Assembly: GCA_032821775.1 (NCBI GenBank) | Contig: JAVLRN010000007.1 | Location: forward strand, 1,240,001-1,304,000 | DNA: 64,000 nt | Source: Sanguinoderma infundibulare | Lineage: Eukaryota > Basidiomycota > Agaricomycetes > Polyporales > Polyporaceae | Direction of reading: 5' to 3' | In this document: in pieces, positions 11,470-23,293 of the stretch | Position numbering within the stretch: the first letter of the stretch is position 1 | Layout: every line of letters begins with the position of its first letter | Notes under the pieces: model-generated | Told to the model about the DNA's origin: nothing | The model's input: only the letters and a program-made list of their open reading frames with translations | The model's database searches: none | Translations under genes and position numbers: made by a program

Positions 11470-13333
11470 ATGGCTGGGTCGGTACAATGGCTCATCTATG
11501 CCTTCCTCATCGCCCCTTTCTGGACGCATGGCGTGCGTGGAGACAATACGACGTGCGCGAGTTCGGAGCTCGACTGGTACACGGACGTAGTGGGGGAGAC
11601 GCCATGTGAGTACCATCGTCCTCTGTTCGAAACCTGCTTTGATGTGTCGTGGCAGGTGTTACCTATCAGCGGCTGAGGAAGATCTGCAACAACGACTGTA
11701 AGTACTCTTCTCTTAGAGACGACATGACGGAGACGGGTCTGAAACGACGTGAAAGATCAAGTACAACAGTTCCGTTCACTGACCCCCGGAGATAATTGTG
11801 ATGACCAAGTCTGTGGGTGCCCTACTTTCATACGTGCGGATCGGCTTGTGCTAACATTGCTGGGATTCAGCTTCCTGCTGCTGCAACTCCATTTCGTGGG
11901 CGCTCAGTATGCTGTGCATGAAGTACGTGGTTTTCTTCGTCCGTCGCATGCAGTCCCACTTACTGTTGCTGTGGTCAGTTGTCAATACGACACGACGCCC
12001 GGTTCGTCTGGCATTGATGCGGGTGAGTAGTGCTACCTGGAGGTCGAGAGCCAGCATTCAGATCGCCGTTTAGGGACGGGCGCATATCAGCTGTACTTGG
12101 GATCTTGCGCCTCCAAAGCTGTCAACCAGTCGTGCGTGAATTTCTTCCGCTTCCTCTCGATTGGGCGAAACCGACGCCATCCTACAGCCTTCCTACCGAC
12201 ATCCAGCAGGCAGTGTGTAATCAAAAGATCAAGATTGATCGCAGTCTTTATAGTCTCTTCTGGGGCGACGGTCAATGGTACGTGCCACACTTCAATGATC
12301 TCTTGACGAACGCTGAGGAAGAGCGTTGGACTGCAGGTTTTAGTGAGTTACTTTAGTTCCTTGTTTACCTCCCACTCACCGGATGTTTTCTAGTAAGGTG
12401 ACGAAGGAGACGATAGGAACAGACCTCGCGGCGTCAAATAACAACACGTTCACCCACTGTGCCTCGACGACCGTCAACGAAACGACGACAACTTCCGGCT
12501 CCGCGACTACGACGTCCTCTCACCCTAAATCTACCGGAGGAAGCTCGGCGTCAAATACGAGCTCTCACACAGGCGCCATCGTGGGCGGCGCCGTCGGCGG
12601 CGGACTTGGGGCCATTGCTCTCGGGTTGCTCGGCTTCCGAATGTGGCAACGACGCAAGACACGGGGACCACAGCCTCTCGACCTTAGTAGAGAGTACAAT
12701 TACCAGGATGAGGGAGAACCGTCGATGAGCGCAATCACCCCCTTCACGCCCGCGTCCACCCAAGGTAAGTCACGGCGGTCCATCCTCCCCAAGCTATCTT
12801 GCTAATCTTCCTATCACCGATGTCTCTCTCCGCGTTTGCATCACCTAGGGCCGAGTCCGAGGTACGGCGGAGAGTCTGGCTATGGCGCGGAGGACCCTGA
12901 ATCAATTGCATTGCTTCCCAGGAGCGGCCCCGAATCAAACTTTGGTGGAAGTAGCACGAGTTGGAGTGGGGGCGCAGCCGGGGCAGCCGTCGCCGTCGCC
13001 GCCGCGCGGCCTCCGAAACTCGCTGGGCGTGACGGATACCCCGTGTCCCAGTCTGCCATCGACGAGGACGAAGAGCGACACCAGGATGGCGGACCCGTGC
13101 CGTCCTTGCAGCGGTCGAGGTCCGGGCGGTTGCCGCCGGCATATCGCTCATGGGACGAGGAGCCGGGCGACGTGGGGTTCGCGAGCCCGCCTCCGTCACA
13201 GTGGGGTGGCTCGAGTGTCAGTGGGGGCCCCTCCGCGGCTTCTGGGTCTGGGTCTGGTCCTTCCGAGCCCAGCCAGCCTCCGGCGCGATCGCGATACCCT
13301 CTGGACGTCAAGCGGCCGATTGAGCCTTCATAA
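11470..13333 (+). CDS. Single-pass membrane protein with Cys-containing ectodomain
   Basis: The start ATG at 11470 gives a signal peptide (GSVQWLIYAFLIAPFWTHG) with a likely cleavage near GVRGD. The ectodomain has paired cysteines (TTCASSELDWYTDVVGETPC, then CNNDY, DNCDDQV, SCCCNS) and N-glycosylation sites, and ends in a Thr/Ser-rich stalk at 12410-12560. A glycine-rich transmembrane helix follows (GAIVGGAVGGGLGAIALG, about 12570-12630), then a basic stop-transfer (WQRRKTRG). The cytoplasmic tail of about 200 residues is Ser/Pro/Gly-rich and disordered, ending at TAA 13331-13333. Several short introns (about 11605-11660, 11700-11750, 11800-11870, 12025-12080, 12355-12395, 12765-12848) are needed. 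This architecture is common in agaricomycete genomes and has no assigned function; a cell-surface sensor role is inference. Confidence 0.72.
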
Positions 13334-13906
13334 CGCTGGTGCTGGACGCTGGACGCTTTGCTGAAAGCTTTTGTTGTCCCTTTTTCGCAATTATTTGGAT
13401 TGAGTATACATTACATTTCTCGCCGGGCATCACGCATTGTTATATGTGTATTGGTTAGTTCGGAAGGCGTGGTTATTAATTTATCTAGTCGCAGTTGCTT
13501 GAGAGTCTAGCAGAGATCGCACACCGCCTTGTCAATGACTATCGAACGCAAAATTGTACGGCTTGGACTCAGAGCGCGTTTACATCGGCGGAGCGCCGCT
13601 GGTGTCGCCCATCCCGCATTGGAGTAACTCATGTCTTAATAGCATTTCTGTGTTGACTTCCTCCGGCTCAACGGGTCTGGCGTGACCTTCAAAGGACGGG
13701 ATCGGGCGAGCCGCCAAGTGAACGGTGGTTCTGATCATCATCTGTGCCCGGGGCTTTAGCTTCAGCTGTAGCGACGCCATCCGCAAGGACACGAGGCAGG
13801 ACGGACATATATACAGACGACCGTCTTGAATTACAGGCACCTCACGCTCCCCCCAGCACAACCGACTAGTATCTCCCCAACTTGCGCCCACAACCGAGCT
13901 GTCACG
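13334..13906. other. Intergenic and promoter of the Dug3-type gene
   Basis: This spacer holds the 3' UTR of the membrane-protein gene and the promoter of the next gene. Apart from the TATA-like run at 13807-13813 I see no feature in it. Confidence 0.5.
13807..13813 (+). promoter_or_regulatory. TATA-like element upstream of the Dug3-type gene
   Basis: An ATATATA run lies about 95 nt before the ATG at 13907, a plausible distance for a TATA box with a short 5' UTR. Confidence 0.35.
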
Positions 13907-15017
13907 ATGTGTCGGTGGTTTGCGTACATATCTACGTCAGAACCCTGCCTTCTCGAGGACGTCCTCATCTCGCCCGATCACGCCATCGCGAAGCAGGTTC
14001 ACGAACGCTATCTCCCATACCTCGTTGAGTATGAGCCAGACACCACACCGCAGGAAATCAGGCTGCGGAACACCCCCTTCGACCTCGATGGCCTCGGTGT
14101 CGCTTGGTGCGTCCCAGATCTGCTCCATCACGTGCGCACACGATCCGCTCAAACTCGCATCGCGACGTCTTGCGATGCACTTATGTACGCGCAGGTACAC
14201 CAACGCGCGCGCAGCCTTCGGCGAGTGCGACGGCCCCCGCCCCGTTCTCTACAAGATCCTCCGGCAGCCGACGACGGACCCCGTCTTCCAGTCGCTCTGC
14301 GCGGGCACGACCGCGCACTGCGTGTTCGCACACATCCGCGCCGCGTCGGGCGCGACGGCGATCACGCACTACAACAACCACCCGTTTGCGTTCGGGCGGC
14401 TCGCGTTCATGCACAACGGGTCCGTCGCGCACTTTGACGAGATCAAGCGCGCGCTTGCACTCGAGCTCTCGGACACAGCGCACGTCCGCGTGAAGGGCAC
14501 GACCGACTCGGAGGCGCTCGCGGCCCTGTTCTTCACCTACCTCGAGGCCCGGCACGGGCCCGGCGCAGAGGTGTGGGAGCGGGCGCACACGCTCGAGGAG
14601 ATGAAGGCGTGCCTGGAGGAGGCGATCCAGCGCGTGATCGAGCTACAGACGGCGGCGATGGCGAAGGTGGGGCGGACGCCAGACGCGTCGAGCTTGAACG
14701 TCGCGGTTACGGACGGGGAGCAGCTGCTGGCGATCCGGTTCCGGAATCACGCGAGGGAGCATCCGCCATCGCTGTACTTGTCGACGCGCGCGGGGATCTC
14801 ACTGAACAGGAAGTTCCCGGGTCATCCGGACTTGAAGGACGTGGACAACGGGGCGCAGAACTTGAGGGCAGCGGCCGAGCATGGGGACCACGTGATCATC
14901 GCGAGCGAGCCGACGACGTTCAAGAAGGAGGATTGGGAGCTAATTGGGAAGAACGAGTGTGTCATGGTTGGGCGTGATATGGTAGTAAGGCGTGCGCCTG
15001 TCTCGGTCCGGATCTAG
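13907..15017 (+). CDS. dug3: Class II glutamine amidotransferase, Dug3-type
   Basis: The start MCRWFAY places a cysteine at position 2, the N-terminal nucleophile of class II glutamine amidotransferases once Met is removed. One 88-nt intron (14107-14194) joins LGVAW to YTNARAAFG in frame; the product is 340 residues, the usual size. Family blocks are clear: FAHIRAASGA, HNNHP-like YNNHPFAFGRLAFMHNGSV, VKGTTDSEALAALF, and the C-terminal ISLNRKFPGH and IASEPTTFKKEDWELI. In yeast, Dug3 with the metallopeptidase Dug2 cleaves the gamma-glutamyl bond of glutathione in the cytosol. No dug2 partner is next to it here, as is normal in fungi. A second, damaged copy of its 3' end lies at about 24985-25275. 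The gene itself looks intact. Confidence 0.88.
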
Positions 15018-16066
15018 GCGGGACAATACATATCTGGTGCACGAAGGCTCGCTTCTTCGGTCTGTGCGCATGCACTGCTCAGAGTTTGTGCGCGGAGGTC
15101 ATCTGCACATCCTATGAGTGCACAAACAGCTTCCGAGCGTAGCTATTACTCAGACCTGTTTGAGCACATGTCATCAGACTCTATCACCGTACGCCAACAC
15201 TATCTAATTTATCGCGGATGTTTGGCTAGCTGAAGCACGGCGCTGTCTTTGCGATGGATCAGAAAGGACAGCATATACGGTCGCGATCATTGCCATTCTC
15301 GCTCTCGGCGCGCTCACTTGACGTTACAGAGCTTTGCATAAAACACTGCAGGTCGCGTGCCCGACAGGCTGTTTGTCTTTGTTTGAATGGCCGAGAAGAC
15401 GCCGCCGCGTCCGAGAGCCATCCCCCAGGAAGAGCGGCCCTTGAGCCTAAATCAGCCTGAAAGCACTGCTTATGTCTTCGCCGATGTGTGCATGTAATTT
15501 TCAAGCAGGAATAGGGGTGGTGTCCCGAGAACCATCTGAGAGGGCGTAGTCGCGGCAAGCGCACGATGCCCGAAACAGAAAGTTCCCCGGCAGAACAAAC
15601 AGGAGCAAACAGCCTTGCGCTGGCGCGCGACCTGCAGTGTTTTATGCAAAGCACTGTAACGTCAAGTGGTGCGCTCGCGTTCTGGTTGCTCCGTTGATGA
15701 CGAATCAATCAAATGAGGGTGTCTCGATCCTACCGATGAACAGCAGCCCATCCACAAATGGCTTCCGCAAACTAGAACTGTTTCGGGGTGACGAGCAAAG
15801 CGCCCGGACCGGGGTGCTGCCGGCCTCGTGACAAGGACGCAGGACTGGGTAGATAATAAGTACTTGGTCGACTACCGGTCCTTGTAGCAGTGGGATGACC
15901 CATGACCGATGACCTGGATGTGAACAGGGCGGGAGCCCTGCATCGGAAGCCGGGGTTTAACCAAGTCTATCTGTTCGTCTATTCACAATACCCCGGGAGC
16001 GTTGATCACACTGACTTTCACATAACAGAACCAAGATCAGTCCTCATCTGTTCGTACCCTTCTACC
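15018..16066. other. Intergenic with foldback repeat
   Basis: About 1 kb between the Dug3-type gene and the aldolase gene. It carries the large inverted repeat at 15315-15668, listed separately. The remaining 400 bp before 16067 is the probable aldolase promoter; I see no gene. Confidence 0.5.
15315..15668. repeat. Large inverted repeat (foldback element)
   Basis: The left arm at about 15315-15387 and the right arm at about 15595-15668 are reverse complements. The first 40 or so bases match with one mismatch (starting CACTTGACGTTACAG and continuing through GCTTTGCATAAAACACTG), then similarity continues more loosely through GGCTGTTTG. The loop is about 210 bp. No coding frame of substance is present. 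It could be a foldback MITE or an IR-derived hairpin locus. Target-site duplications are not obvious. Confidence 0.75.
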
Positions 16067-17273
16067 ATGTCGCTCACAGCGAACCGCACACTCGAAATCC
16101 TACGGAAGGCGGAGGAGGAAGGATACGGGATACTGGCACAGACATGGTGCGCACATTCAGATCATACTTCTCTCGAGTCGTCCATGCCTCATGCCAATCC
16201 CTATGCAGCTACGACGCAAACTGCGTGATTGCCCTCGTTCGTGCTGCAGAGCGCTGTCGCAGTCCAGCCATCATCCAGATGTTTCCAGTGACGCTCGCCT
16301 TCGGCAAGGGTCCTTGGCTGCAGTTCTGTTTGAATGCGTGAGTGGATCATCCATGCCTGCCCACTAGAGTGCGCTCGACCGAATAGATCGCAGCGCACAC
16401 CAAGCCTCCGTCCCTGTTGCCGTCCACCTCGACCATGCGACCGATCCTGAACACATCGAGCTCGCCCTCTCCCTGGCTGAGCAAGGCATTGCTTTCGACA
16501 GTATTATGGTAGATGCCAGCCATGCAGAAGTGAGCCTTTATCTATCAATGCCTCGCCCCAAGACCTAAACCATATTGCGCATGTAGACAGACCAAGAGAA
16601 TATCGCCCTCGCACGCCCCTACGTTGAACGCGCCGAGAAGCTTGGTGTCGCAGTCGAGGTCGAGCTGGGGCGCCTTGAAGGTGGCGAAGCGGGACTCCGT
16701 ATGATCTCTGACGCGAAGCTCACCAAGCCTGACGGCGCGCGTGCGTTCATGCAAGGGTGCGTCTGATCGCTCAGACAATCACCAGCCGGCTTAATGTGAA
16801 AAAGCACCGGCGCGCGGATACTGGCCCCAAGCATCGGGAACTTGCATGGTTCTTACGTCAACGGTCCGAACTTCAGGCAAGACATGTAAGTGCCCTGAAC
16901 TAATCCGGGTTACCGCTTGACTGATGTCTTCGTAGCTTGAAAGACTTGCGGCAAACGTTCAAAGGCGTTGTTCCACTCTGCCTGCACGGCACGGACGAGC
17001 TTCCAGATGCGTTGTTCAAAGAGTGCATCGCGAACGGCATTTCCAAGGCGAGCACCCCTTTTCCATCGTCATCCCAACCTTTGATCGCCCTCTTACGTCG
17101 CTTGTCATCTCCAGATCAACGTCAATAGCTGGGCAAGGGATCCGTATGCAAAGAAGCTTGCAGAGGGGCTGAAAATCAAACCGTTCCCAGGAGCGGTGGA
17201 CGACGCGACAGAGGTGTTCGAGGACGTGTGCGAGCGGTTTTTCAAGCTGTTTGGCTCCGCGGGCAAGGTGTAG
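16067..17273 (+). CDS. Class II fructose-bisphosphate aldolase family protein (KbaY/GatY-like)
   Basis: Starts at ATG 16067 (MSLTANRTLEILRKAEEEGYGILAQ) and ends at TAG 17271-17273, with about six short introns; about 300 residues, the family's usual length. Recognisable blocks in order: YDANCVIALVRAAE; SPAIIQMFPVT; VHLDHATDPE, carrying the catalytic Asp and a zinc His; FDSIMVDASH; VEVELGRLEGGEAG; a second zinc His in IGNLHGSYV; a third in CLHGTDEL; and INVNSW near the C-terminus. The family splits or joins ketose phosphates with a Zn-bound enediolate. The substrate cannot be fixed from sequence: fungal glycolytic FBA is also class II, but this one looks closer to the short KbaY/GatY-like members. 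The next gene downstream, same strand, is a sugar-acid dehydrogenase-like SDR. Confidence 0.82.
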
Positions 17274-17466
17274 CTAATCCTGGCGTAGTGTGCAATATGT
17301 GCCCTCCTTCCTTGCCCCTACCATCCTCTCGGTCCACCTGTTGAGACGGGGAGGACCGACGGGCCGATGTCTATCACCGTCATTTATTGGAGAATCCCGT
17401 CGGTTGTCCGCCAAGTCGTTATTCCTGTTCACGAGACTCCCCAGCTGACGCAAGAGGGGCTCGCGC

Positions 17467-17476
17467 TATATATATA
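17467..17476 (+). promoter_or_regulatory. TATA box candidate for the SDR gene
   Basis: A ten-base TATATATATA run ends 63 nt before the ATG at 17540, an excellent TATA position. It implies this gene has its own promoter in the 266-bp spacer instead of being read through from the aldolase gene. Confidence 0.5.
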
Positions 17477-17539
17477 CTCCCACGAATCCCCACTTGATCC
17501 TAGCAAGATTTCTTGCGCATGCCAACTTTCTGCCAGGGC

Positions 17540-18737
17540 ATGGCTAAGAGAGTTATTCTAATTACTGGCGCAAGCGGGTGGCTTGGAAGCGAAGTAAGTA
17601 AACCATTCCCATGTCGCGCCTCCACTTACTTATCTCCATCTTCCCTCCTTAGCTCGTCAGTGCCATCAACAATGATCCTGAACTGTCAGATGTCCAGCTC
17701 ATCCTTGTCGACGTTGCTGAGCTTAATACCCCGGCATCCTCTCGCACAATAACGATCAAAGCCGACCTGGCAGATCCTGTGCAAGCCCAACTGCTATTTG
17801 ATGCTAAATATGGTTTTTATGACACCGTGTACTGCCTGCACGGCATCATGTCGCGCGGGTCTGAGGACAACTTCGACCTCGGAGTCAAGGTTAGGCCACC
17901 CTTTCACACCCTTGGGCCGTCCCATAGAACTGCACGCTGACCCGCCAAGCTCCAGGTAAATGTGGACTCCGTCCGGAACGTCCTTGACGCCGCACGACAC
18001 CACGGGCATGCGCAAGGATCCCTCATCAAGTTCATCTTCACCTCCTCCCTCGCCGTGTATGGCGGACCTCTCGTGAGCAGCCCCTGGTCCCCACCCTCGT
18101 AACACGCTCTCACGTACATGCATCCAAGCCCGACATCATCCGTCCAGACACGATCGCCACCCCCCAAGGCGCGTACGGCATGGGCAAGCTCGTCGCCGAA
18201 GTATTCGTGAACGAATACTCCCGCCGCGGCCTCGTCGACGGCCGCATCCTCCGCCTGCCCACCATCACCGTGCGCCCCGGTCCTCCCAGCGCCGCGACGT
18301 CAGCCTTCATCTCCGGCATCCTCCGCGAGCCGCTCCAAGGGCTCCCCTGCACCTGCCCGATCGGCACCTCGCCCACCTCGCCCGCACTCGACCTCCCGGT
18401 CTGGATCGCGAGCCCGGAAGTCACCATCCAGAACTTCCTCATCGCGCGCCAGGTCCCTGCCTCCGCCTTCCCCGCGCACACGCGTGTTGTATGCTTACCC
18501 GGGTTCACCGTCACCGTCCGGGAGGAGATCGCTGCGCTCGAGGAGGTCGCGGGCAAAGACGCCGTCGCGCTCATCCGGTTCGAGGACGACCCGACGAACC
18601 GCGCGATCGTGTCGTCGTGGCCGTCGCGGTTCGAGAACGCGTTCGCGCTCAAGCTCGGCTTCGCCGTTGACGAATGCGGGCTCGTGCCCATTGTGCGCCG
18701 GTTCCAGGAGCAGCTTAAACTTGGAGCTGCCCGGTAG
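17540..18737 (+). CDS. NAD-dependent epimerase/dehydratase-type SDR, D-erythronate dehydrogenase (DenD)-like
   Basis: ATG at 17540 opens an extended SDR: Rossmann motif ITGASGWLGSE (GxxGxxG), then DLADP and YCLHGIMSRGSEDNFDLG, VNVDSVRNVLDAA, FTSSLAVYGG, and the active-site YGMGK at about 18175-18190 (YxxxK). The C-terminal half (DGRILRLPTITVRPGPP, SAATSAFISGILREPL, PVWIASPEVTIQNFL) matches the DenD-like subfamily. Three introns at about 17593-17652, 17889-17955 and 18074-18128 keep the frame; the stop is at 18735-18737. DenD in bacteria oxidises D-erythronate at C2 with NAD in four-carbon sugar-acid catabolism. The subfamily call comes from memory of its motifs; the true substrate in this fungus is unknown. 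Confidence 0.8.
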
Positions 18738-19957
18738 CGTTGCGCGACACACGCCTGATTGGGGAGACAGCCCGCTCTATACGCTCGAAGTACTCGTAGT
18801 GCCAACCTGTATTTTGCCAGCTATTCACAAGGTCGGCCTTATCTCACCACCTTGCCCTTACTTGTGGCATACAGGCGAAAGGCCGAGAGCCAACGATCAA
18901 AATATGAGGAACAGATTCTAAGTCTTGAAGCATGACAGTATATCGGCATGTTTCAAGGGGTATGCAGACAAGTAACTAATCCCTATTCACAACACACAAA
19001 ACTGATCCAAGTTGCGAGTGGGTGTATGTCTGACAGCCAGCGCGACGTGAAAATGTGCGTACATGTCTAACCGAAGCGACGAGGCCGAGCCTGCAATCAG
19101 AGCTCAGGCTAGCAACGACCCTGACCGAACCAGCGACCGAGCATGAGCCTGCCACTCGTAAAGCGAGTACGTACGTACGCAATGCAACCTAGCAACGCGA
19201 AAAAACACCTAGGGAATTAAGTATGTATGAAGGTAAACATGCTAGCACTGCACACACACGCATCCACGATCGGGAGGGTATACAGGGAGGGGGTGAGGGA
19301 AGAGCGCGACAACATGTGCGTTAATAAATATTGAAAACAAACTAGTACCGACGTATGGGTACGACGTGCTGAATGGAAACATGGAGAACAGGAAAGGAAA
19401 GGTCGTCACGGAAGGAGCGGAAGAGGTCGTGTCAAGACGTCGTTACAAAAAGCATAACTCGGGCCACACACACAGCGCATGCCGGTGCATACACCCCTTA
19501 CGGGTCCACTGAACGCGGTCGCTCAGGGCGCACACATGCACACACGCCCCATGCTCCCGCTCCCACACACCGCAGCCCGTCCGATGCCCCGCATACGCAA
19601 GAAGAGGACCCCAATAAGCATCAAACACAAGTAATAACACCACCACAAACACAAGCACAAGCACAAACACAGCACAGCAAGCCGGGCTTGAGGAAAAAGG
19701 TATGAAGCGTAGGAAGAAGGGATGAAGGAGTCCGGAGGGGAGAGAGAGAGAGTAGTCTAGCCTGGTATCATTTTACATCGGAACAGAGATTCCCCAGGGC
19801 AAGCCCGTCCGCCGTCGAGACGACACGAGACAAGGCGATCAAGAAGGCCCCCGTCGCCATTTATTAGCCAAGAAAGCGAAAGTGAGAAAGCAACTCTCCG
19901 TGGTCCGTGTCCTGCACTCCCCCCGGCGCCAGCCTCGACCTCGCGCCAATCCACCGT
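18738..19957. other. Intergenic, convergent 3' ends, CA-rich tract
   Basis: The spacer between the SDR gene and the converging mucin gene. A CA-rich low-complexity stretch lies at about 19460-19680, with ACACAC runs and repeated CAAGCACAA. No gene is evident. Confidence 0.5.
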
Positions 19958-22900
19958 CTACCAGTTCATCGTGTTGTCACGCAAGATCGGCGTGCCGATC
20001 ACAGGCCGCCGCTCGCGCATGTTCGGGTTGAACGGGTCCTCCGCGCCAGCACCCGACGCCGCCGCTGCGGCTGCGTTCACGTTTGCACCATGGTCCGCAA
20101 AGCCGCGCAGCGAGTCCGCAGCATAGTAGAACGACCGCCTGCGCTGCCCGCCGACCGAATCCCGGTCAAACTCGTGGTCGTCCGGCGGCGCGCCGATAAA
20201 CTCGTTCTGGTGCGGGTCCGATAGCCTCCGGTGGGCGAGCTCGCGACGCTGCATGATCGCACGGTAGACAAGGAAGCTGAGGATGAGGAGCGTGATCGCG
20301 CCGAGCGAGGTCACGACGCCGATGATAGCGTCCTCGCGCGTCCTAGTCGAGCTGCTGCTCGACGAGGACCCGCTGTCTGAGCTCCCGTTGCCAGAAGAGC
20401 CGCCGGTGACGGTGGTGCTCTCGACAGGGAAGCTCGAGACGACGTGCGCGGCCAGGTCGCTGTACGGCGAGTTGAGAGCGGTGTAGAACGCCGAGGACGT
20501 GACCTTGAGCTGCTGCGCAAGCGTGTCGACCGAGTCGGAGGGGATCCAGGCAAGGTACTCGGTCTGCAGGAGGCTCGCGTCGTTCGGGCCCGTGTAATCA
20601 GTGGGGATGAAGACGTGAAGCTGGTACGTCTTGACCTGGTCACCTGTGAATCGACGTCAGAAAACCGTCCGTACCAGTACGAGGGACAAAGCTTACTCGT
20701 CAAACTGAGCGCAGCCTGGAGGATGGGCGACATCCACGCGAAGATCTGCGATGAGGAGTTCGAATTGCCGACGACGAATGGCCAGTTCAGAGCAGGGTCG
20801 AATAGTAGTGAAATCAACGAGCACCCGTTGAGATCGGGATCACCAGGGTGAGAGCCTACAGCCGGGAAGATCTGGTTGGGCAGATCAGACGGGAGTGCAA
20901 GCTGGGTGGGAGCGGTGTCCGACGGGGCCAACGTGAACGTGGTGGTCGGCTGATCGGGGTCCGTCACCGATGCTGCAATGGACGATGACGAGGTCGGGGT
21001 CGACGCAACAGCAAGCGAAGTCTCGGTGACAAAGGTGAACTGCGAATTGACCGATGGGGTAGACGTGAGCGAATGGGTCGTCGTGAGGTTTGAGAACGTC
21101 AAGGAGGACGTAACCGTCGGGAAGCTGATAATGGTACCGTTGGCGCTGGTGCTCGAGTTACCGCTCATGGTGGAGGTGATATTGGCAGTGATAGAGGCGT
21201 TCGCAGAAATGGTGGTCGAGAGGTTGGAGGTGATCGTCGCGACCGAAGTGATGGTCTCGCTCCCGGAGGTAATGATAGTGGTCGAGACAGACGTGGCGTT
21301 TCCGGGAGGAGTGGTAATCGTCGAGCTGCGTTTATATGTCAGTGCGATTGGTGGCGAGATAAACCGACTAATCGTAATCCAAACTCACGCATCGCTGGTA
21401 GTCGTGGGCGAACCACTATCCGAGGCGGTAGAGGAATTGAGAATCGGAGGAAGACTACTAGTGGGGAGAATGGAAGATATGATGGAGGATATGGGGAGAA
21501 TGGAGGATAATGGTGGGATCGAGAGAAGACCGGTGCTCGAGGGGGACGATGTATCACTGTCAGACGCCGAGGTGCTGCTAGGCGCGGATGTGATGGAGCT
21601 AGCATCCGACGTGGACGTGCCAGACCCAGAAACGGAGGTGGGCTGGACCGAGCTAGTCACCGAGGGATCGGCAGGACTACTGGACGAGGGGCTGAGGATG
21701 GACGAGAGGAAAGAGGACAAAGGGTTAGTAGAAGTGCTCCCCGAGGACGATGAAGCGTCAGTTGGAGTGCTCCCCGAGGACGACGAGACGACGGTGCTCT
21801 GAGGAATGGATGTGGCAGAATCGCTAGGGTCATTTGCCGACGTAACGGTAGGCGATGCCGACGCAGAAATTGTGGGAGAGGCTGAGTCAGTCGTGGAACC
21901 GGCAGCGGATGAAGCGACGGACGGTGTAGTAGAAGAGTCGGTTGGGGAGGGGTTCAGGATAGACGACAGGAAGGACGACAAAGGGTCGACGGATGTGGAG
22001 GTAACAGAGACCGAATCGGTCGTCGTTGCGGGGACAGATGTCGGTGTATCGGTGACGGATAAGGAGCTGGCCGCGCTCGTGGTTGTCGAGTTTGTTGTCG
22101 TCACAGACACGGACCCAGAGTCCGTTACCGAAACGGACGTAGCGAGTGAGGACGAGGGGTCGGTGGGCGTCACTGGCACGGTGGTTTGTGATGGCGAAAC
22201 GGTTGTCGAACTGGCGGGAACGAGCGAGGTGGTTTGGCTGGGATCGAGGCCGCCGACGATATTTCCGAGGTCGGTTCCTGTATCTCCCACTACGCCACCT
22301 AAATCATTACCAGCACTGTCGAGAGTGCCGCCAAGACCACCTGAAGGAGATGTCATTAAGTATTTCTTACAACAGAGCACAGCGAATCATGAAATAGAAG
22401 CCAAGGGAAGTGTGCATTGTAGAAACGGTATTTTTGCCGTCTGCCAGAGCCGTGTTCTGGCTTGTGGACGGTTGAAAATGATGAAGAGTGTCAATTCCGC
22501 ACCAATGACCCCGTCCGATGGTCGGGGCATGGTCTGGGCCAAGAGGAGGTGAGGTGACTTGAAGGGCGATTACCGTGTTTGGATCGCGTTCAACTAAAAT
22601 AGGCAGGTGATCGAAGACGGCGTATGAAGCGCCCGTGTGCGTAACCAGGCCCCGAAACACGGCGCTCTCAGGGCAAGCTAAGTGGCGTCGAGGTGGCAGG
22701 CAAAGATGGCAAAGAGGGAATGTGCAGAGTGCACGACGTTGGGCGCGTGGTGGGGCAAGCAGGGCCTTGAACGGCACATCATGCCACATGGGGATCAAAT
22801 GGGACGTTGATCATCACGGGCATGGCGAGACCGATGAAGGGGGCAAGGCAGTGAGACAACAAGGAAAGAATGCGTCCAAGGACACGGCCGAAGGTAAGGC

Positions 22901-23293
22901 AGATGAAGCATGTCTGGAGGCTAAAATGACAAGCAAGTATTTGGCAACTGCGGGCGCGGGGGCTCAATCGCGACTGCTGCGCAAATCGCAGTGGAGTTCC
23001 AAAATTGACCCCGAGGGAGAAAGAATGCCAGCGAAAGGGCGTTGGCTCGCCCGACCGAGCGCGGGAGGAGAGCGAGAAGACGGTGGGGGGGGAAACCAAA
23101 GAAAGGGATGGGAGTACACACCGAGGATACCGCCAAGGTCGCGGTTCTGGAGAAGGTCTGAGACGGGTTCGCGCCTGAAGGCGAGGGAGCGACGGGCGTG
23201 GGAGGAGTGCAAGGACGAGCGAGAGGCATGTACGGGCGGGAGCTGGAGAGCAGAGGCGAGGAGAGAGGCGAGGAGCACGCTGGACAAGATCAT
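19958..23293 (-). CDS. msb2: Msb2/Hkr1-like signalling mucin
   Basis: Exon 1 (23122-23293) encodes a signal peptide (ILSSVLLASLLASALQLPPV). After a 781-nt intron, exon 2 (about 21390-22340) encodes a long Ser/Thr/Pro-rich mucin domain with near-identical inner repeats (PLSSFLSSIL twice). Next comes a conserved folded region, LFDPALNWPFVVGNSNSSSQIF, VFIPTDYTGP, EYLAWIPSDSVDTLAQQLK and SSAFYTALNS, which resembles the Hkr1-Msb2 homology domain. A transmembrane helix (SLGAITLLILSFLVYRAIM, about 20265-20325) and a tail of about 100 residues end at TAG 19958-19960; the total is about 800 residues. In fungi Msb2 senses surface or osmotic cues, is cleaved outside the membrane, and feeds Cdc42/MAPK pathways. 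Splices at 20641-20695 and 21312-21387 keep the frame. The mucin architecture is certain; the Msb2 assignment rests on the juxtamembrane motif pattern. Confidence 0.72.

Noticed and set aside
20978..22552. Two long plus-strand frames (274 and 248 codons)
   Set aside because: They are antisense to the Ser/Thr-rich mucin exon. Repetitive codons there keep the opposite strand free of stops; the translations are acidic low-complexity sequence with no motif.
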